From NCBI GenBank assembly GCA_021785695.1, contig JAJYEQ010000009.1, forward strand, positions 1 through 55,232: a stretch of 55,232 bases of DNA, written 5' to 3'. A program made the position numbers and the translations under genes. Positions 16,968 to 25,577 of this stretch are shown here, piece after piece. The DNA comes from Actinomycetes bacterium. GTDB taxonomy: Bacteria; Actinomycetota; Acidimicrobiia; Acidimicrobiales; RAAP-2. The first letter of the stretch is position 1; every line of letters begins with the position of its first letter. The notes beneath the pieces were generated by a model. The model was not told where the DNA came from, did not search any database, and was given only the letters and a program-made list of their open reading frames with translations.

Positions 16968-17972
16968 CTACTCGTCCTCCTCGGTCGCGAGCAGCCCGTA
17001 GCGGGCGATGTTGGCGTCGGCCATGGCCTGGAGGCGCGCCACGACGTCGGGACGGCCCGGGTGGCCGAAGAGGTGGGCGTAGCGGCGCTGGAGTCGCAGG
17101 TACTCAGTGACCGGAGCCGGGCGCCGGATCTTGGTGACGCCGGTGACCTCGCCGTACTCGGCCTCGTAGACCGGGAAGATGCCCGTCTCCTTGGCCAGGC
17201 GGGCCAGGTGGATGGTCTCGGAGGACGCGGCACCCCATCCCAGGGGGCACGGGACGAACACGTGGAGGTAGCGCGCGCCGTGGAAGGACATCGCGCGCTC
17301 CACCTTGCGCTCGAGGTCGTGGAGGTCGGCCACGGTGGCCGTGGCCACGTAGGGGATCCCGTGGGCCATGGCGATGCGCGGCAGGTCCTTGCCCTGACCG
17401 AACGGGTTGCCCGGCTCGGGACCCACCGCGTCGGTGGTCGCCGTGCGGGCGGCCGGTGGCGTGGCCGCCGAGCGCTGCACGCCGGTGTTCATGTAGCCCT
17501 CGTTGTCGTAGCAGATGAACAGGACGTCGTCGTTGCGCTCGAACATGCCCGACAAGGTCCCGAACCCGATGTCCACGGTGCCGCCGTCGCCGGCCTGGCC
17601 CACGACGCGCACCTGGTCGCGACCCTTGACGCGCATGGCTGCGGCTACCCCAGTGGCCACCGCGGGCGCGTTGCCGAACAGCGAGTGCAGCCACGGGATC
17701 TGCCAAGAGGTCTCGGGGAAGGGCGTCGAGAAGACCTCCAGGCACCCGGTGGCGTTGACCGCGACCAGCTGCCCACCGGTCGCCTGCATGGCGGCGTCCA
17801 GGGCGTAGCGCGCCCCCAGCGCCTCGCCGCAGCCCTGGCAGGCCCGGTGGCCCGAGTCGATGGAGTTGGTGCGGCGCCGGTCGGACTGCACGGTGCGCTC
17901 GTCGGCGCTGAGCAGCCGGTTGCCGACCGCGAAGCTGCCGACCTGGTAGAAGTGCACGCGAGTCTCGCTCAT
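16968..17972 (-). CDS. porB: 2-oxoacid:ferredoxin oxidoreductase beta subunit (TPP-binding)
   Basis: A 334-residue thiamine-diphosphate subunit of pyruvate or 2-oxoacid:ferredoxin oxidoreductase. The N-terminal CQGCGEALG carries the cluster-ligand cysteines, with a further cysteine in NATGCLEVFSTPFP. The TPP/Mg motif is GQAGDGGTVDIGFGT followed by FICYDNEGYMNTG. The pattern PFGQGKDLPRIAMAHG is typical of PorB. ATG 17972 overlaps the alpha-subunit stop (ATGA). The exact 2-oxoacid substrate (pyruvate most likely) is not proven by the sequence. Confidence 0.9.
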   Translation of the reverse strand: MSETRVHFYQVGSFAVGNRLLSADERTVQSDRRRTNSIDSGHRACQGCGEALGARYALDAAMQATGGQLVAVNATGCLEVFSTPFPETSWQIPWLHSLFGNAPAVATGVAAAMRVKGRDQVRVVGQAGDGGTVDIGFGTLSGMFERNDDVLFICYDNEGYMNTGVQRSAATPPAARTATTDAVGPEPGNPFGQGKDLPRIAMAHGIPYVATATVADLHDLERKVERAMSFHGARYLHVFVPCPLGWGAASSETIHLARLAKETGIFPVYEAEYGEVTGVTKIRRPAPVTEYLRLQRRYAHLFGHPGRPDVVARLQAMADANIARYGLLATEEDE

Positions 17973-19216
17973 GCCGGGTCCTCTCGGGGGCGGCCGAGGT
18001 CGCGCAGGACGTTCTCGGCGAAGGGTCCTGACCGGCGGACCGTGGCCATGCGGGCCCGCTCGCGGGCGATCACGCCCTCGTCGAGGTCGAGGAAGCTGAG
18101 CGGGTCGAGCCGGCCGCTGCGGGCGCGCTCGAGCATGTCCAGCAGCGCGGTCCGCGTGATGGGCCGGCCACCGAGTCCGGCGACGACCGTGTGCAGCGTG
18201 GTGGTGCCGATGGCCATGGCCACGTCGGTGGCCAGCACGCCGCCCATGCCCAGGCTGAAGGCCTTCTCGACCACGATGACGCGCGCGCGGCCGGCCAAGG
18301 CCTGGCGGACGGCCTCCAGGGGGAACGGCCGAAACGACGTGATGCCGAGGACCCCGAGGCGCTCGCCGGCGTCGCGGCGCTCGTCGACGGCGTCCTTGAT
18401 GGTGCCCAGCACCGATCCCATGGCCACGATCACCGTCTCGGCGTCCTCGAGGCGGTAGGGGCGCACCAGGCCCCCGCTGTCGCGCCCGGACATCGCGGCG
18501 AACTCGGCGGCGATCTCGGGGATGCGGTCCAGGGCGTCGAGCTGGCGCAGGTGCGCCAGGTAGCGGACCTCCTCGAAGGCCTCGGGGCCGACCATGGCCC
18601 CGATGGACACCGGGTCCTCGGGGTCGAGGACCTGGCGCGGCTCGTAGGGCGGCAAGAAGCCGTCGACCTGCTCCTGGTCCAGCAGGTCCACACCCTCGAC
18701 CGCGTGGGTCAAGATGAACCCGTCCATGCAGACCATCACGGGGACCGAGAGCTCCTCGGCCAGGCGGAAGGCCTGGACGTGCAGGTCGGCGGCCTCCTGA
18801 TTGGTCTCGGCGAACAGCTGGATCCACCCGGAGTCGCGCACGGCCATCGCGTCGCTGTGGTCATTCCAGATGTTGATGGGCGCGCCGATCGCCCGGTTGG
18901 CCAGCGTCATCACGATGGGCAGGCCCAGGCCGGCCGCGTTGTAGACGGCCTCGATCATGAACAAGAGGCCCTGGCTCGCCGTCGCGGTGTAGGCCCGAGC
19001 ACCGGCGGCCGAGGCGCCGATGGACACCGACATCGCGGCGAACTCCGACTCGACGTTGATGAACTCGCACGGCGCGAGCGCCCCCTCCTTGACCATGACG
19101 CCGATGGCCTCGATGATGTGGGTCTGGGGCGAGATCGGGTAGGCGCACACGACCTCGGGACGGCACCGGGCCACGCTCTCGGCAATGGCGTGGGATCCCT
19201 CAATCTGCTGCAGCAC
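17969..19216 (-). CDS. porA: 2-oxoacid:ferredoxin oxidoreductase alpha subunit
   Basis: A 415-residue alpha subunit. The family is clear from the N-terminal CAYPISPQTHIIE, from ESEFAAMSVSIGASAAGARAY (TPP/Pyr domain contacts, kept short here as ESEFAAMS), from TATASQGLLFMIEAVYNAAG (TATASQG is the hallmark), and from WNDHSDAMAVRDSGWIQ. The C-terminal transketolase-like domain shows GSVLGTIKDAVD. It overlaps the gamma gene by 17 bases upstream and the beta gene by four bases downstream, so all four genes are tightly co-translated. Confidence 0.92.
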   Translation of the reverse strand: MLQQIEGSHAIAESVARCRPEVVCAYPISPQTHIIEAIGVMVKEGALAPCEFINVESEFAAMSVSIGASAAGARAYTATASQGLLFMIEAVYNAAGLGLPIVMTLANRAIGAPINIWNDHSDAMAVRDSGWIQLFAETNQEAADLHVQAFRLAEELSVPVMVCMDGFILTHAVEGVDLLDQEQVDGFLPPYEPRQVLDPEDPVSIGAMVGPEAFEEVRYLAHLRQLDALDRIPEIAAEFAAMSGRDSGGLVRPYRLEDAETVIVAMGSVLGTIKDAVDERRDAGERLGVLGITSFRPFPLEAVRQALAGRARVIVVEKAFSLGMGGVLATDVAMAIGTTTLHTVVAGLGGRPITRTALLDMLERARSGRLDPLSFLDLDEGVIARERARMATVRRSGPFAENVLRDLGRPREDPA

Positions 19217-19790
19217 CGCTCACCACCTCCATCTGCGCTCGCACGTGGTCGAAGGCCGCCGTGGCGGCCGCCAGGTTGCGCTCGCCGACCGTGGGCCCGA
19301 AGCGGTCGCGCAGCGCGTCGCCGATGGCGTGGATCGGCACCTGGCCGGTCAGGGCGGCGAAGCCGCCCAGCAGGGCGGCGTTGGGCACCGGGCGGCCCAC
19401 GTGCTCCAGGGCGAGCTCGGTGGCCGGGCAGGTCATGAGGTGGTCGGGCCGGCAGCGCTCGGCCAGCTCGCCGAGCCCCAGCTCGGCGAAGGTGCGCGAG
19501 GTGTTGATCAGCACGTAGCCGGACTCGTCGAGGCCCGAGAACAGGTCGACCTGGTGGATGAGGGTGACGTCCTGGATGACGACGGCGTCGGGCGTGCTGA
19601 TCGGCTCGCGCGTGCGGATCTCGCGGTCGTCGATGCGGCAGTAGGAGACGACGGGGGCGCCGGTGCGCTCGGAGCCGAAGCTCGGGAAGGCCTGGGCGTG
19701 GCGCCCCTCGCGGAAGGCCGCGACGGCCAGCAGCTCAGCGGCGGTGACGACACCTTGGCCACCGCGGCCGTGGATACGAACTTGGAACAT
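19200..19790 (-). CDS. porG: 2-oxoacid:ferredoxin oxidoreductase gamma subunit
   Basis: A 196-residue gamma subunit, first gene of the operon. It opens MFQVRIHGRGGQGVVTAAELL, of which IHGRGGQGVV is the family signature, then FPSFGSERTGAPVVSYCRI and PDAVVIQDVTL. The gamma subunit shapes the CoA-binding side of the complex. ATG 19790 is preceded by a 15-base dyad at 19831-19845 that may be its operator. The gene order gamma-alpha-beta-flavoprotein replaces the usual separate delta ferredoxin gene. Confidence 0.9.
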   Translation of the reverse strand: MFQVRIHGRGGQGVVTAAELLAVAAFREGRHAQAFPSFGSERTGAPVVSYCRIDDREIRTREPISTPDAVVIQDVTLIHQVDLFSGLDESGYVLINTSRTFAELGLGELAERCRPDHLMTCPATELALEHVGRPVPNAALLGGFAALTGQVPIHAIGDALRDRFGPTVGERNLAAATAAFDHVRAQMEVVSGAAAD

Positions 19791-19830
19791 GTCTCACCCG
19801 GCTCTCGACGTTGAGGGGCCAGCACTGACC

Positions 19831-19845
19831 GTACCCCAGGGGTAC
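19831..19845. promoter_or_regulatory. Perfect GTACCCC-A-GGGGTAC dyad upstream of the oxidoreductase operon
   Basis: Seven-base arms around a single A, 41 bases before the porG start, in the only gap upstream of the operon. G/C tracts flanked by TA resemble operators of the CsoR/RcnR/CstR repressor family, but no such regulator is encoded here. It could instead be part of a terminator for the secreted-protein gene next door, which is transcribed in the same direction. I treat it as a candidate operator only. Confidence 0.4.
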
Positions 19846-19891
19846 GCACCCCCGGTGGGGTCTTTCGTCCCGCGCGGGCCCCGGGGCGAGC

Positions 19892-20287
19892 TCAGGACAG
19901 GCTCACCGGGGTGCCCACGACCGCGCCCGCGGAGTTCATCACGGTGAGCTCGTGGTACTGGCCGGCGCGCAGGCCCGACAGCGCGATCATCACCGAGTGC
20001 GTGGAGTAAGTCCCGGCCGCGCACGTCGGGGTGCACGAGTTCTGGTACGCGACGCCGTGCGCGTAGGCCGTGGGCCCGCCCCAGTCCATCCAGGCCAGGT
20101 GGCTGTAGCCCAGGTTCCCGTCGGCGCACGACACGACGATCTCGCGGGGCGCGAACTGCCCGGACTGCCCGCACGAGGTGATGGTCACCTGGTGGTTGGG
20201 CTGCACCTCGGCCATCGACAGCGCGAAGGCGCCCGCCGACAGCAGCGTCAGTAGTCCCAAGAGCACGAAGGGGATGCGAAAGCGCAC
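19892..20287 (-). CDS. Small secreted protein of unknown function
   Basis: A 131-residue protein. GTG 20287 is supported by GGAAAGGAG five bases upstream. Residues about 4-25 form a signal peptide (RIPFVLLGLLTLLSAGAFAL). The mature part has four cysteines (ITSCGQSGQ, VVSCADGN, SCTPTCAAG), probably two disulfides, and aromatic patches WMDWGGPTAY. It resembles small exported beta-rich proteins common in actinobacteria but I recognise no named family. Transcription runs towards the oxidoreductase operon. Confidence 0.7.
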   Translation of the reverse strand: MRFRIPFVLLGLLTLLSAGAFALSMAEVQPNHQVTITSCGQSGQFAPREIVVSCADGNLGYSHLAWMDWGGPTAYAHGVAYQNSCTPTCAAGTYSTHSVMIALSGLRAGQYHELTVMNSAGAVVGTPVSLS

Positions 20288-20423
20288 GCCAACTCCTTTC
20301 CTAGCCTCTCGCGGCGCCGCCCCCCCGCGCGACCCGGCGGTGCCGCTCACCTCCACACTATCGACGCCGCGCGAGGGGGTCTGGTGCCCCCAGCGGGCCG
20401 CGGCGCACCTCTAGGGTGGCGTC

Positions 20424-20618
20424 GTGGGCGAGCGGGGGCCGAACGAGTCGATGCGCTACGACGACGAGGTCGAGGTCGGTGGCGACCCGGTCTGCTGGCT
20501 GCACCTGACCTGTCCGCGCTGTGGCGGCTTCGCCGACGACCCGGGCCACGCGGCCCGGTGCGCCGCGGTGGGCGGGCCCGACGTTGGTCGGCCCGGTGCG
20601 GGCGGCTTCGTAGACTGA
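20424..20618 (+). CDS. Possible 64-residue Cys-containing small protein
   Basis: A GTG-started frame directly before the ClC gene, five bases apart and on the same strand. The acidic N-terminus is followed by VCWLHLTCPRCGGFAD and a later CAAVGG; CPRCG looks like half of a zinc ribbon and a later His and Cys could complete a site. This arrangement is more gene-like than the arginine-rich alternatives in other frames, but no family is recognised. A nearby downstream role with the ClC protein is only positional inference. Confidence 0.5.
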   Translation: MGERGPNESMRYDDEVEVGGDPVCWLHLTCPRCGGFADDPGHAARCAAVGGPDVGRPGAGGFVD

Positions 20619-20622
20619 TCCC

Positions 20623-22020
20623 GTGCTGCGGGGCACTGGAGACGAAGACAGCCAAGAGCCGGACAAGGAGCGGGTGCGCGCGCCGCACCCCGTCATCCGG
20701 CGGCGCATCGCGTCGGGTCGGGGAGCGACCGAGCAGCCCAACGCCGGCGCCGAGGGCGATGCCGCTCTGACGCTGCGCTTCTGGATCGCCCTGCTGATCA
20801 CCTCGGTGCTCACCGGGCTGTTCGGTGACCTGATGATGTGGATCCTGGCGCGCTTCGAGTACCTGGCGTTCCACTTCCGGTCGGGCAGCTACCAGGCGGC
20901 GGTGGCCGCGTCGCCGGACTCGCGCCGCGTCGTGTTCCTGCTGATCTCGGGCGGGGTGGGAGCCATCGGGTGGTACCTGATCCGCCGGTACCTGCGCCAC
21001 GACCACGCCGAGCTCGACGACGCGCTGTGGCGAGGCGATGGCCAGCTGTCGTTCCGGCGCAGCCTGCTCACCTCGGCCCTCTCCGAGGTGGTCATCGGGA
21101 TGGGCGCCTCCATCGGTCGCGAGGCGGCGCCCAAGCTCATGGGCGGGGCCTCGGGCAGCCAGGTCGCCGGCTGGTTCGGCCTCACGCCGGCCCAGCGCCG
21201 CCTGCTGGTGGCCTGCGGCGGTGGGGCGGGTCTGGCCGCGGTGTACAACGTGCCGCTGGGCGGGGCGCTCTTCGTGGCCGAGGTCCTCTACGGCAGCCTG
21301 AGCCTGCCGGTGATCCTGCCGGCGCTCGCCGCGACGCTCCTGGCCACCATGACGGCGTGGGTCTACCTGCCCAACACCGCCACCTACACCGACCTGCCGC
21401 ATTACCCCTCCAGCGCCGCCCTGATGGTGTGGTCGGTCTTCGCGGGCGTCGCCATTGGTCTGCTCGCGGTGCTCTACGTGCGCCTGATCGGGTGGGTCTC
21501 CCACCACCGGGTCGGGGGCAACCGGATCCTGTGGGTGATGCCCGCGACGTTCCTCGGGGTCGGCGTGCTCGGGATCTGGTACCCGCAGCTGTTCGGCAAC
21601 GGCAAGGACATGGCGCACCAGGCCTTCCTGGGCGTGGGCACGCTCGGGCTGTTCCTGGCCCTCTTCGCGCTCAAGCCCCTGGTGACCGCGGCGACCCTGG
21701 GGGCCGGCGGCGGTGGAGGGGTCTTCACGCCGTTCCTGGCGACCGGCGCGGTCCTGGGGGGCTTCCTCGGCATGGCCTGGTCGCACCTGTGGCCGGGTAC
21801 CCCAATGGGGGCCTACGCGCTCGTGGGGGCGGCCGCGATGCTCGGCGCGTCCATGCAGGCGCCGTTGGCCGGGCTGGTCCTGGTGCTCGAGCTCACCCAC
21901 GGCGGGTTCTCGGTCGTCCCGGCCATGACGGTGGCCACGCTGATCGCCACGCTCCTGGTGCGCCAGATCGACGGCTACTCGATGTACTCGGCCCGTCTGC
22001 CCAGCTACGGGGAGGGGTGA
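20623..22020 (+). CDS. ClC-family chloride channel/transporter
   Basis: A 465-residue membrane protein with a hydrophilic N-terminal tail of about 45 residues and then 10-12 hydrophobic segments. The ion-path motifs are ASIGREAAPKL (the GREGP equivalent, gating Glu kept), AVYNVPLGGALFVAEVL, and GGGGGVFTPFLATGAVLGG (the GGIFxPS equivalent). There are no CBS domains. It could be a proton-coupled exchanger or a channel; the sequence alone does not decide. GTG 20623 was taken as the start because it follows the small upstream frame with minimal gap. Confidence 0.9.
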   Translation: MLRGTGDEDSQEPDKERVRAPHPVIRRRIASGRGATEQPNAGAEGDAALTLRFWIALLITSVLTGLFGDLMMWILARFEYLAFHFRSGSYQAAVAASPDSRRVVFLLISGGVGAIGWYLIRRYLRHDHAELDDALWRGDGQLSFRRSLLTSALSEVVIGMGASIGREAAPKLMGGASGSQVAGWFGLTPAQRRLLVACGGGAGLAAVYNVPLGGALFVAEVLYGSLSLPVILPALAATLLATMTAWVYLPNTATYTDLPHYPSSAALMVWSVFAGVAIGLLAVLYVRLIGWVSHHRVGGNRILWVMPATFLGVGVLGIWYPQLFGNGKDMAHQAFLGVGTLGLFLALFALKPLVTAATLGAGGGGGVFTPFLATGAVLGGFLGMAWSHLWPGTPMGAYALVGAAAMLGASMQAPLAGLVLVLELTHGGFSVVPAMTVATLIATLLVRQIDGYSMYSARLPSYGEG

Positions 22021-22038
22021 GCGTGCCAGGATGGACGG

Positions 22039-22644
22039 GTGTACACGCCCGCGCACTTCGCACTCCCTGACGAGGAGGCTTGGCGCATCCTGAGCGAGGC
22101 GGGCGCGGGATTCCTCCTGCGCTCCTCGCCCACCGGGTTGCGCAGCGTCTTCGTCCCGCTCGTGGTCCTCGACGGCGCTGTGGTCACCCACGTGGCCCGC
22201 GCCAATGACTGGTGGCGCGACGCCCGGGAGGGCGAGGAGGTCCTGGTCGCCCTCAACGTGGCCAGCGCCTACGTGTCGCCGCGCTACTACCCCAGTCGCC
22301 TGGAGGACCCGCGCGTCGTGCCGACCTGGAACTACGTGGTCGTCGAGGCCCGGGGCCACCTGAGCGTCCACGAGGACCCCGAGTGGCTCGCGTCCCAGGT
22401 GCGGCGCCAGACCGAGCACTTCGAGGGTGACGTCGACCCCTGGCGGGTCGACCAGGCGCCCGCTGACTATCTCGAGCACCAGCTGGCGGCGATCGTCGGC
22501 CTGACGGTCGCGGTCTCGAGCATCACCGGTAAGGCCAAGCTCTCCCAGAACCGACCCGACCAGGACCGCCGCGAGGTGCGTCGGCGCCTGGGGGAGGGCA
22601 GCGAGGAGGAGCGCCGCGTGGCATCCTGGATGCCCGATGTCTGA
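22039..22644 (+). CDS. PaiB-like FMN-binding regulator
   Basis: A 201-residue protein of the FMN-binding negative transcriptional regulator (PaiB) family with a split-barrel flavin fold. Family marks are the start MYTPAHFALPDEE, SVFVPLVVL, VTHVARANDWW, AYVSPRYYPSR, VPTWNYVVVEARGHL, and the C-terminal KLSQNRPDQDR, which are near-invariant segments. It starts at GTG 22039 and overlaps the next gene by eight bases. In Bacillus paiB is paired with the acetyltransferase gene paiA, and here the next gene is also a GNAT protein. Confidence 0.9.
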   Translation: MYTPAHFALPDEEAWRILSEAGAGFLLRSSPTGLRSVFVPLVVLDGAVVTHVARANDWWRDAREGEEVLVALNVASAYVSPRYYPSRLEDPRVVPTWNYVVVEARGHLSVHEDPEWLASQVRRQTEHFEGDVDPWRVDQAPADYLEHQLAAIVGLTVAVSSITGKAKLSQNRPDQDRREVRRRLGEGSEEERRVASWMPDV

Positions 22645-23602
22645 GTTCACCTTGCACACTGCGACGGCCGCTGACGCCAAGGCGCTGCGCGCCATTCGGC
22701 TCGAGGCGCTGCTCGACTCGCCTGAGGCCTTCGGCTCCACCTACGACGAGGTCGTGACCTGGCCCCCCGAGCGCTGGGTCGAGAGGGTCGAGCAGCGCGC
22801 CTACGTGCTGGCCGAGACCGAGGGGCGCGTCGTCGGCATGGCGGCGGGCGGCTACAACGACCGCTACCCCGACACCTACTGGCTCTACGGCATGTTCGTG
22901 AGCGCTCGCTACCGGGGCGCCGGCGTCGCCGAGCAGCTGGTCAGCGCCATCAATCGCTGGGCTCGCGACGAGGGGGCCACGGCCCTGTGGCTGCACGTCA
23001 TCGACGTGGTGGCGCGCGCGCGCACCTTCTACCGCCGGCTCGGCTTCGTCGAGACCGGCGAGGTCACCAGCCTGGACCGCGACCCGCGCCGCCAGGTCAT
23101 CACGATGGTGCGGCCCCTCGGGCACGAGGTCGCCGACCTGGCCTTCCGGGTCGAGGTGGTCGACGCGCCGCGCCTCCACGACGTACGCCGCCGCGTGCTG
23201 CGCGGCGACGACCCGGCCAAGGTCGTCGCGGACCCGCGCGACGGGGACGCGCTGGCGCTGCACGTCGCCGGCCTGCGCGGGGCCCGCCTGGTCGTGACCT
23301 CGTCGTACTACCCGTCGGTCTCGCCGGTGCACCCCGAGCGCCCGGCCTACCAGCTGCGCTACATGGCCACCGAGGTCGACGTCCAGGGCCGCGGCTACGG
23401 CGCCCGCGTGGCGGCCGTCGGCGAGGCCATCCTCTGGGGTCGTGGCGTGCGCGAGATCTGGGCCAACGGCCGCGACACCGCCCTGGCCTTCTACCGCGCG
23501 ACGGGATGGTCGACCCTACCCGGGAGCGAGCACCGGAGCCCGGAGACCGGCTTGCCCCACACCATGATCGTCAAGGAGCTGGTGGGGCGGGGCGTGCAGT
23601 GA
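22637..23602 (+). CDS. Double GNAT acetyltransferase
   Basis: A 321-residue protein made of two GNAT domains. The first (about residues 1-160) has the acetyl-CoA loop RYRGAGVAEQL and the C-terminal ARTFYRRLGFVETGE. The second (about 165-321) has VDVQGRGYGARVA and ALAFYRATGWSTLPGSEH. Two intact loops suggest both domains may bind CoA. It overlaps the PaiB-like gene and is itself overlapped by the DUF3048 gene (GTGA). The substrate is unknown; the PaiA/PaiB pairing makes polyamines a possibility. Confidence 0.85.
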   Translation: MSEFTLHTATAADAKALRAIRLEALLDSPEAFGSTYDEVVTWPPERWVERVEQRAYVLAETEGRVVGMAAGGYNDRYPDTYWLYGMFVSARYRGAGVAEQLVSAINRWARDEGATALWLHVIDVVARARTFYRRLGFVETGEVTSLDRDPRRQVITMVRPLGHEVADLAFRVEVVDAPRLHDVRRRVLRGDDPAKVVADPRDGDALALHVAGLRGARLVVTSSYYPSVSPVHPERPAYQLRYMATEVDVQGRGYGARVAAVGEAILWGRGVREIWANGRDTALAFYRATGWSTLPGSEHRSPETGLPHTMIVKELVGRGVQ

Positions 23603-24654
23603 GCGCTCGTCACGCGGCGTCCTCGCGGCATCCCCACCGCGGCGGGCGCTGGCTCCTGGTGGGCGTGGCCGTCGTGGTGGTCGGGATGCTCGTCGGGGTG
23701 GCGCTGCGCCATCGGGGCGCCAACGCGGGACCCCGTGCGACGACCGCCGCCGGGCCGTCGACCACCACCACCACGGTGCCCCTCGCCCCGCTGACCGGGC
23801 TGGCCGACCCGTCGGGCTTCGCGGCCCACCACCCGGCTCTCACCGTCAAGATCGAGAACACCCCCGAGGCGATGCCCCAGTGGGGGATCGACCAGGCCGA
23901 CGTCGTCTACGAGGAGATCGTCAACGGCGGGATCACGCGCCTGGCGGCGGTCTTCAACTCGCACGACCCCGCCAAGATCGGGCCGATCCGCTCGGTGCGA
24001 CCCACCGACGCGCAGATCATCGACCCCCTCGGCGGCATCTTCGCCTTCTCGGGCGGTGCGCCCTACGCGATGGCCGCCATCGCCTCCTCGCCCGTCGACC
24101 AGGTCCAGGAGTCCACCGCCGGCACCGCGATGTTCCGCGACCTGGCCCGCGTGGCCCCCCACAACCTCTACGGGATCGGCGCGGCGCTGTTCGCGTTCCG
24201 CGGCGCGCCCGTGCCGCCCCATCCGCTGTTCACCTACCGGCGACCGGGCACGGCGCCCGGGGGCGCGCTGGCCGCCTCGGTGACGGTGCCGTTCCCGAGT
24301 ATCTACCCGGTCACCTGGACGTGGGACCCGCAGCGCCACGGGTACGACCGCACCCTGTTCGGCCAGCCGGTGATCACCGGGACCGGGGTCCACGTCGCCC
24401 CGGCCAACGTGCTGGTCATGTGGGTCACCTACGTCAACGGTGTGGGGACCTTCACCTCCTACGCGAACCTCCTGGGCTCGGGACCCGTTGCCCTCTTCAG
24501 CGCCGGGCACGAGGTCTTGGGCACCTGGAGCCACACCACGGCGCGCGCCCCCATCGCCTACTCGACGCGCTCGGGGGCCCCGCTAGCCCTCACGCCGGGT
24601 CAGACCTGGGTCGAGCTGCTCAACGCCGGCGCCGTCCTGCAGGTCCAGAAGTAG
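23599..24654 (+). CDS. DUF3048 (YerB-type) membrane-anchored protein
   Basis: A 351-residue envelope protein. A basic N-terminus leads into one hydrophobic segment (about 18-37, LLVGVAVVVVGMLVGVAL) and a Thr-rich linker. The DUF3048 N-terminal domain follows with LTGLADPS, ALTVKIENTPEAMPQWGID, EEIVNGGITRLAAVF and KIGPIRSVRPTD. The C-terminal domain contains YDRTLFGQPV and GQTWVELL. No lipobox is present. The biochemical role of the family is not established. It starts at GTG 23599 within the GNAT stop. Confidence 0.85.
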   Translation: MSARHAASSRHPHRGGRWLLVGVAVVVVGMLVGVALRHRGANAGPRATTAAGPSTTTTTVPLAPLTGLADPSGFAAHHPALTVKIENTPEAMPQWGIDQADVVYEEIVNGGITRLAAVFNSHDPAKIGPIRSVRPTDAQIIDPLGGIFAFSGGAPYAMAAIASSPVDQVQESTAGTAMFRDLARVAPHNLYGIGAALFAFRGAPVPPHPLFTYRRPGTAPGGALAASVTVPFPSIYPVTWTWDPQRHGYDRTLFGQPVITGTGVHVAPANVLVMWVTYVNGVGTFTSYANLLGSGPVALFSAGHEVLGTWSHTTARAPIAYSTRSGAPLALTPGQTWVELLNAGAVLQVQK

Positions 24655-24683
24655 CATCGCCACCAGACGTGGAGGAGGGCGCC

Positions 24684-25568
24684 ATGTACGAGGAGTACGA
24701 GCTGGCGGCCTCCGACGGGCGCCGCCTGCAGGTTGGCGTGCTCGGCCACCGCAGCGGTACGACGGTGGTCGTCCACCACGGCACGCCGGGTGCCGCCTCC
24801 CTGGTGCGGCTCTTCGAGGGGGCCACCGCGGCCGGCGCCCTGCTGGTCATGGTCTCGCGCCCGGGCTACGGCGCCTCGACGCGCCGGCCGGGACGCAACG
24901 TCGCCTCGACGGTCGAGGACGTCGACGCGGTGCTCGACGCCCTGGGGCGGGAGCGCTACGTGGCCGTGGGCTGGTCGGGCGGCGGGCCCCACGCGCTGGC
25001 CTGCGCCGCGCTGGACGCGCCGCGCTGCGCCGCGGCGTGGTCGCTGGCCGGTCCGGCCCCCGCCGACGCCGACATCGACTGGCTGGCCGGGATGTCCGCC
25101 GAGAACGTCGAGGAGTTCACGCTGGCCCGCGCGGGGGGCCCCGCCTTCGAGGAGGCCCTGGACGCCGCCGCCGCGACGATGCGCGCCGCGTCGGGCGCCG
25201 AGCTGGCCGCGCAGCTGGGCGCGCTGGTCGGCGAGGTCGACCGGGCGGCCCTGGCCGCGCCGCGCGTGGCCGAGATGCTGGCGTCGGCGACGGGCCAGGC
25301 TCTGGGCGAGGACGCGGCGGGCTGGATCGACGACGACCGTGCGCTGCTGGCCCCGTGGGGCTGCGACGTCACGCGCATCGGGGTGCCCGTCGAGATCTGG
25401 TACGGCGGCCAGGACGTCCTGGTGCCCCCGGCCCACGGGGCGTGGCTCGCCGCCAACATCCCCGGGGCCCGCGAGGTGCACCAGCCGGCGGCCGGGCACA
25501 TCTCGCTGGTGGTGGACAACCTGGCGAGTCTCGCGGCGGCGTGGGCCGCCGTGGACACCGAGCACTGA
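24684..25568 (+). CDS. Alpha/beta-fold hydrolase
   Basis: A 294-residue alpha/beta hydrolase. The oxyanion-region motif is VVHHGTPGAAS, the nucleophile elbow is VGWSGGGPHAL (Ser of G-x-S-x-G), the probable acid Asp lies in YGGQDVLVPP, and the catalytic His in AAGHISLV. The substrate is unknown. ATG 24684 is preceded by GGAGGAGGG. It lies ten bases before the agmatinase-type gene on the same strand, so the two probably share a transcript. Confidence 0.85.
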   Translation: MYEEYELAASDGRRLQVGVLGHRSGTTVVVHHGTPGAASLVRLFEGATAAGALLVMVSRPGYGASTRRPGRNVASTVEDVDAVLDALGRERYVAVGWSGGGPHALACAALDAPRCAAAWSLAGPAPADADIDWLAGMSAENVEEFTLARAGGPAFEEALDAAAATMRAASGAELAAQLGALVGEVDRAALAAPRVAEMLASATGQALGEDAAGWIDDDRALLAPWGCDVTRIGVPVEIWYGGQDVLVPPAHGAWLAANIPGAREVHQPAAGHISLVVDNLASLAAAWAAVDTEH

Positions 25569-25577
25569 GGAGGACGG

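Noticed and set aside
15564..18458. A 964-codon open frame on the plus strand
   Set aside because: It is antisense to two genes of the oxidoreductase operon, crosses their boundary and has no recognisable domain.
20347..22740. A 797-codon open frame on the minus strand
   Set aside because: It is antisense to the ClC and PaiB-like genes, charged and low in hydrophobic structure, with no motif.
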